From positions 1 through 9,605 of the forward strand of contig JAGAMQ010000041.1 of assembly GCA_017624645.1 (NCBI GenBank): DNA of 9,605 nt, given 5' to 3'. The stretch is from Oscillospiraceae bacterium (GTDB lineage Bacteria > Bacillota > Clostridia > Oscillospirales > Oscillospiraceae). The translations under genes and the position numbers were made by a program. The notes under the pieces were generated by a model. That model saw nothing but the letters and a program-made list of their open reading frames with translations. It was not told the origin of the DNA and did no database searches. Below, piece after piece: positions 5,225-9,605 of this stretch; within the stretch, counting starts at the first letter, position 1; each line of letters begins with the position of its first letter.

Positions 5225-7606
5225 TTATTTAACTGCCAATCCAGTTTCAAAGGAACTCTGGAATTTCAGCATACTCTTTCTCGCAATCTTCATTGCTTCC
5301 ACAGATTCTTCTGCTTCTTTGATTTTTGCCTTCAGAAGTTTTTTATCCTTTCCGTTGGCAACATCGAGCTGCAATCTAAGTTCCACCAAACCCTTTTCAA
5401 TTTCCATGATGTTCTGAACATATTGCTCATAAACGGTATTGGAATATGCCAGGTCATGTTCATCATTCAGGAAAATTTCTCTCACAGAAACCATCAGCTT
5501 TGCAGACTGCAAAATGGTATTCTTTTTACCCAGGACACCAGCCGCACCTACTGCACCACCGACACCGGCACCAACACCCAGGCCAAGGATGGCACCGCCG
5601 CCGACAATCGCAATTGTGCCGCCTGCCATACCCATGCCGCCAATTGCAATGGCTCCACCGCCAAGATAGGCAAGGCATGCACTTGTTAAAGCGGCACCAC
5701 TTAGTCCAGCGAAATTCGATCCCACAAGTGCAACCGCAATGGCAGGAGCAAAAGCTCCGGCAGTAATAATTGCTGCTATGGTAATTCCTGCTGTAATTGC
5801 CAAGGAAGTCAATGCTGTCTTCAAAACTTCATTCAGTTCACGAATTACTTTTCCATGACACTTCCTCAGTCGCTTGATATACCCTGCGGTGTAATATGCC
5901 TCCGGGAAGATGCTATCAAGATGCTTGTCTGCATTTCCTTTATTGAATCCGCAGACAGGATTGTGGATGGGCAAATACTTCTTGCTAGGAACTGCATTTC
6001 CTTTTTTGTCCGTTTCTATCGTTAACGGATAGTATGGTTCAAAGAGCATTGCCTCAAGCAAAGCCAAACGGAACCAAGTTCCCGTAGGATTATTGACTTC
6101 GATTTTAGCCAGCAACTCCTGCTCTGAGTACCAATGTAACACTGCATCAGGTATCTGTACAAAGCTGGAGAAGCCGGCAGTCATACTCTGCTGCCATTCG
6201 TCCAACCATTGATGCTTCAGGCTTCGAATACTCTCTCCGCCCAAAGGGATCTTCGTTGTTTGAATATCGTTCAGGGTCACAAGATATTCGAGATTATATA
6301 AGATCTCTGTTTGCTCAAGTGTTAACCCAAGTTTTTCCGAACTCATTCCACTCTCGATCCTTTCGTAGATTCGCTGATCTTCTCGCCTGAAAGTATTCTT
6401 CCTGATGTTTTCATACATGGCTTTGATGTCTTTTACTTTCCGGGCCTTTAATCCCCAACTAACATCTTCGCCAATGGCAACCGCAAACCGACCGACACCT
6501 ACATAGTTAATGGAAACCCAATATTTTTGACTGATTATTGCGTCTCCAAGATCCACGGTAGTAAATACGCCTGTGGCAACTGTAAGCATCCTGGCAATCG
6601 TGGGATTCCCAGCAGGTTTGACATTGTTCCAATTAATTTTGCGGATATCTGCCAAGCTGCGAATGTGATTCTCCTTCAATTCCATTGCCAGACGGCGAAT
6701 GAAGTAGAACCCGCGAACAATGCACTCATTGGCAACCACCGGGATCGCTTGTCTTCCCAATTCCACAGCAATCCCCAGTTCCCCACGAAGATCCATCTTC
6801 AAAACGGTATCCTTGATGATCTGTCCATTTTCATCGTGCTGGGCCAGCAGAGTGCCGTTGAACAGCTTCGACAAGAATAAGGAAATACCATGTTCACCAA
6901 CTTGCAGATCCCTAAAGAACGGCAAGACAGACAATTCCTTTGCAAGTGCCAGTAGCGGTCCTGGGATGCCTGTACCGCCTGTTTTGCCTGCGGTACTACT
7001 CGATCCAGCCATGTCACTTACGAGGTGGAAAAACCACGTCAGCGTGCCATACAGGATTTTGGTCGTTACATCTTCGCCAATGAATGGTCTACTTTTTTCC
7101 GGGACATCAACGATGATAAAGGCACCCGCAGTATTCGTTCCATACGACTTGTAGGTGAACTGTGTCAATAGTGAAAACATCAGCCCCACAATCGTCGGAT
7201 GGTGAGCAAAGTCTCTTAGATGATGCTGCAATCCCCCTCCAAAATCAGGCGTATTACCGTCGCTCGGAATTGGGAAGAGCTTTTCTAAATGCTTTACTGC
7301 CGCTCCAAGATCATCACTCTCACAGCCAGTCAATTTGGCAGCTTTCTTTACAAAGGACTCAACTTTATCACTTGCGATTTCTCTGCCGCGCTCCAGATTG
7401 AATTCGCCAACCCAGAGCACATCAAGCATTCCGCAAAGAACACCGCTTGCAACAGCGACCAAATAATCCAGTGTATCAGCCTGACTGGAGAGAAGCTCAA
7501 TCTGACTATCCAGATCATAGATGATTTGATCTAAATCGAAAGTAGTACCTACAGCACATTGCTCGTAGGGAATTATACTCACATCCAATTCTTTCTTCAC
7601 TTCCAC
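5225..7606 (-). CDS. Large uncharacterised protein with glycine-zipper-like segment, second gene of toxin cassette
   Basis: A 793-residue protein I cannot assign to a named family. It has no signal peptide. Residues ~1-595 are mixed and look globular, with acidic-aromatic stretches and no nucleotide-binding or protease motif that I can see. Residues ~597-692 form a long hydrophobic Gly/Ala-rich tract with many GG and GxxxG repeats (GGGAIAIGGMGMAGGTIAI), as in glycine-zipper membrane or pore-forming segments. Residues ~693-793 are charged and helical, with a likely coiled coil at ~730-783. The GTG start at 7604-7606 is supported by AAGGTGA a few bases upstream. It begins 36 bp after the toxin-like gene and is surely co-transcribed with it. 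This is where an immunity gene normally lies, but the size and hydrophobic tract are atypical for one; a partner toxin or delivery protein is equally possible. Confidence 0.85.
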   Translation of the reverse strand: MEVKKELDVSIIPYEQCAVGTTFDLDQIIYDLDSQIELLSSQADTLDYLVAVASGVLCGMLDVLWVGEFNLERGREIASDKVESFVKKAAKLTGCESDDLGAAVKHLEKLFPIPSDGNTPDFGGGLQHHLRDFAHHPTIVGLMFSLLTQFTYKSYGTNTAGAFIIVDVPEKSRPFIGEDVTTKILYGTLTWFFHLVSDMAGSSSTAGKTGGTGIPGPLLALAKELSVLPFFRDLQVGEHGISLFLSKLFNGTLLAQHDENGQIIKDTVLKMDLRGELGIAVELGRQAIPVVANECIVRGFYFIRRLAMELKENHIRSLADIRKINWNNVKPAGNPTIARMLTVATGVFTTVDLGDAIISQKYWVSINYVGVGRFAVAIGEDVSWGLKARKVKDIKAMYENIRKNTFRREDQRIYERIESGMSSEKLGLTLEQTEILYNLEYLVTLNDIQTTKIPLGGESIRSLKHQWLDEWQQSMTAGFSSFVQIPDAVLHWYSEQELLAKIEVNNPTGTWFRLALLEAMLFEPYYPLTIETDKKGNAVPSKKYLPIHNPVCGFNKGNADKHLDSIFPEAYYTAGYIKRLRKCHGKVIRELNEVLKTALTSLAITAGITIAAIITAGAFAPAIAVALVGSNFAGLSGAALTSACLAYLGGGAIAIGGMGMAGGTIAIVGGGAILGLGVGAGVGGAVGAAGVLGKKNTILQSAKLMVSVREIFLNDEHDLAYSNTVYEQYVQNIMEIEKGLVELRLQLDVANGKDKKLLKAKIKEAEESVEAMKIARKSMLKFQSSFETGLAVK

Positions 7607-7642
7607 GGTGTCACCTTCATTTCTAAGTCTGTTACTGTCTTC

Positions 7643-8983
7643 TCAATTTGTTGCCGTCGCCAATCCACTTGCAGCCGCTGCCATCAATCTCTCAAAGTAT
7701 GCCGATCCCATATGTGCTTTAACATATTTAGCTAGAGCAACTCCGCCCATATGCGAGAATCCACCTTCCATAGTGTCGTGCAACTCTCTAGTGACTAGGG
7801 TAACAGTTCTCATATCGATATTTTCGTGTAATACAAAACCATTACTTCTAGTCCGAATAATGCTTAAAAGCTTATTGGGTGTTATGGTCTCCAGCGTATC
7901 GCCCGACTCTCTAATAGCAGTACTGAGCGCCGCGGGCATGGTTATCGGATCTTCAAGCCACACTTCTTTGATCTTTTTTACTGCTTCCAACATATTAGTG
8001 TCTCTATCATCAACAAGTCTGGAGATATCTACAGTTATGTACTTCTCTGGATCAAAGAAAATACCCACAATACCATTTTGCTTTACAACATCGATAACAT
8101 CATTACCCTTTACAATTTGGGCAATCACTTCGCCATCTTTTGCGTTGTTAAACAGCTTCCGCAAGGCTTCTTCAGTAAGAGGGTTTCCATCCGTATCGAC
8201 CAGGTTGTTTCTTGCAACCTGATGAATGGCCCCATCTGCAAGTTCATCTACTCCGTCATCCACCAATCTAGCCAATTGTCTGAATGTCATTGCGTTGGCA
8301 ATGTACTTGCTATAGAAGACAGATCCATCTGCAGCTTTTTGAAGCTTTGCTAGTGCATTACCGATGGGAACTGTAATTACACTGGCTACATCGGATAGCT
8401 TTTTGCATACCGTTGTTGTAAGCTTAGGTGCGATCTTGTTTGCCACAATGCCTGCACCCTTACCAAGAAGCTTGACTAATTCGCCAGCCCCCTTAAAACC
8501 AGCACTTAGTGCAAAACCTAATGCAAAGCCGTAACCGAAGGACTTGATCATCGCAAGGCCATCTGCTCCATCCAACCATGCTGTGACCGTGTACTCGATA
8601 CCGCCCAAAACGGCATCCACCGAGGAATCAGCAAAGAAGTAACCGACGCCACCAGTAGTAGCCATGATATATGGGCCTACAAAGCCTGCAACAGCACCAG
8701 TAACAGCAGAAAGGACGACTTTGTTCCAGTTGACATCAGCCAGCGCTTGCCCCGTCACAACCACCTGCATAAATACATCAATGGCTGCGCCGGTGATAGC
8801 TCCGGAAGCGGCAGATAGAGCAGGACACATCATGAAGACCGTTGAACCTACTAAGCCCACGGCAGTCACGATCAAGCAAGTTGCTCCCACCAGCCATTTT
8901 GCAAGAGGTGTCGCACCTTCACCGGGCAACTCGTCGATATCAATCGTCAAGACGCCTTCCGCCGACAGTTGGAAGCATTCCAT
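7643..8983 (-). CDS. Polymorphic-toxin-like protein with C-terminal HNH/EndoVII (WHH/LHH-type) nuclease domain, 5'-truncated
   Basis: A ~446-residue protein from the ATG at 8983. The N-terminal part (~25-185) is hydrophobic and Gly/Ala-rich (e.g. GAAIDVFMQVV, AVTGAVAGFVG), like the pre-toxin region of contact-dependent or secreted polymorphic toxins. The C-terminus (~365-435) reads TPNKLLSIIR, GFVLHENID, LVTRELHD, SHMGG. This matches the ordered motif of HNH/Endonuclease VII-superfamily toxin nucleases (W/L-H-H/E, LVxxxLH, HxGG), with likely active residues near His386, His402 and His411. It would cut nucleic acid in a target cell. The ATG has GGAGG 11 bases upstream; a TTG at 8990-8992 is an alternative. 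The frame stays open and protein-like (ESYLLSLQEETF, GYSVDALIEAAEE) to ~9070, where it meets the phosphatase fragment, so the true N-terminus and promoter are probably missing. No SUKH or other small immunity gene follows. Confidence 0.7.
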   Translation of the reverse strand: MECFQLSAEGVLTIDIDELPGEGATPLAKWLVGATCLIVTAVGLVGSTVFMMCPALSAASGAITGAAIDVFMQVVVTGQALADVNWNKVVLSAVTGAVAGFVGPYIMATTGGVGYFFADSSVDAVLGGIEYTVTAWLDGADGLAMIKSFGYGFALGFALSAGFKGAGELVKLLGKGAGIVANKIAPKLTTTVCKKLSDVASVITVPIGNALAKLQKAADGSVFYSKYIANAMTFRQLARLVDDGVDELADGAIHQVARNNLVDTDGNPLTEEALRKLFNNAKDGEVIAQIVKGNDVIDVVKQNGIVGIFFDPEKYITVDISRLVDDRDTNMLEAVKKIKEVWLEDPITMPAALSTAIRESGDTLETITPNKLLSIIRTRSNGFVLHENIDMRTVTLVTRELHDTMEGGFSHMGGVALAKYVKAHMGSAYFERLMAAAASGLATATN

Positions 8984-9069
8984 CGGATCCAATTCCTCCG
9001 CAGCCTCGATCAGTGCGTCGACACTGTACCCACAGAATGTTTCCTCTTGCAGAGATAACAGATAGGACT

Positions 9070-9591
9070 CTAGGCAATCACGAGCACATGTTGCTAAATG
9101 CTATTGGGGATTACTTTGATGTCCAATCCCACAAATATAAGGGTGACCGCGAACTGATGCTGTGGTATCGCAACGGTGGACAGGTAACCCACGAATACTT
9201 AAAGCACATACGGAAAGACCTCCGGGCTGAAGTGTTCGCATACCTCCGCCAGTTGCCCCTCAACCTTGATGTTGAAGTAAACGGCATCAAGTACAAGCTG
9301 GTACACGGATCTCCCGTTGAGAACTATATGACCTCCTACTATTACAGTAGCAGGTATTCTACCTTGGCTGAGTTCGCTGTTTGGGAGCGATGGAATGAAA
9401 CCATGCCCGTTCCAGATGGCTATGTAATGATCTTTGGTCATACCCCCACAATTCACTTTAATCCCGATGAGCCTTGGAGTATCTGGAGCTGCGACGAGGC
9501 AATTGGCATTGATTGTGGAAGTGGTTATGCCGATGGGCGGCTGTGCTGCCTGCGGCTTGACGATATGACTGTATTCTATTCAGAGGAGTGA
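9070..9591 (+). pseudogene. Serine/threonine-type metallophosphatase, N-terminal part missing
   Basis: The remaining 173 residues are the C-terminal part of a calcineurin-like (PPP-family) phosphoesterase. The reading begins inside the LGNHEHM motif (9070-9090) and includes LVHGSP near 9298-9315 and the FGHTP motif near 9433-9447, ending GIDCGSGYADGRLCCLRLDD and a TGA at 9589. The earlier metal-binding motifs (DxHG and GDxxDRG) should lie ~50-60 residues upstream but are absent: upstream DNA is antisense to the toxin-like gene. Without them the two-metal site cannot form. A longer plus-strand frame extending left to 8842 is only a shadow of that gene. Possibly translated from ATG 9088, but non-functional. 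Confidence 0.8.
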
Positions 9592-9598
9592 TGCCAAT

Positions 9599-9605
9599 AT
9601 GGAAA
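9599..9605 (+). CDS. Possible start of the next gene (cut by the window edge)
   Basis: An ATG at 9599-9601 lies 10 bases after GAGGAG (9583-9588), and another ATG at 9591 overlaps the phosphatase stop as TGATG. Either would be translationally coupled to the phosphatase. Only two or three codons are visible, so no product can be named. Confidence 0.3.

Noticed and set aside
8842..9069. Plus-strand N-terminal extension of the phosphatase frame
   Set aside because: The residues are low-complexity Ser/Arg/Pro text antisense to the toxin-like gene and contain none of the expected phosphatase motifs; the family-like sequence starts only at LGNHEHM.
9040..9095. attR copy of the tRNA-Pro 3' end at the far end of the AT-rich segment
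   Set aside because: I compared the tRNA 3' end (GAGTTCGAATCTCCCC..GGACCACA) with the ~9070 junction and found no resemblance, so the cassette cannot be called a simple tRNA-integrated island from this window.

Overview
The window looks like chromosomal DNA from a GC-rich, low-passage Clostridia-type Firmicute, probably a gut Oscillospiraceae/Faecalibacterium-like organism. This is inferred from the RpoB sequence, consensus sigma-A promoters, strong AGGAGG ribosome binding sites and codon use; I could not run a taxonomic search. The left half is GC-rich host-like DNA. The right third (about 5.2-9.07 kb) is visibly more AT-rich and looks acquired.

Left part. The 5' end of rpoB runs off the left edge on the minus strand. 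Divergent from it is a strong promoter that drives only a ~90-nt transcript ending in two tandem terminators, a candidate small RNA. A 177-bp inverted-repeat (MITE-like) element follows. Next comes a monocistronic lipoprotein gene built from two ~72-residue repeats, sharing a bidirectional terminator with a convergent phosphoribosyltransferase-fold gene. That gene has its own promoter and a structured leader that looks like an attenuator. Upstream of it are a NUDIX gene with an amber codon exactly at a catalytic-box glutamate, and a class I SAM methyltransferase gene. All three enzyme genes are on the minus strand.

Middle. Between 4.22 and 5.22 kb there is no protein gene. This stretch holds a ~150-160-bp imperfect palindrome, two truncated 5' halves of tRNA-Pro that both break off just after the anticodon, shared TTGACCACA direct repeats, and finally one intact tRNA-Pro(UGG) with a strong terminator. 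This looks like a used integration hotspot.

Right part. Just past the tRNA, on the minus strand, is a two-gene cassette. Its first gene encodes a polymorphic-toxin-like protein ending in an HNH/Endonuclease VII-superfamily (WHH/LHH-type) nuclease domain. The second, 36 bp downstream, encodes an unrecognised 793-residue protein with a glycine-zipper-like hydrophobic segment and a helical C-terminus; it occupies the position normally held by an immunity gene. The cassette ends abruptly at about 9070, where its first gene abuts a plus-strand metallophosphatase gene that has lost its own N-terminal half. Both genes lack their 5' ends at the same point, so this is a deletion/insertion scar or an assembly join. 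A further gene may start at the right edge.
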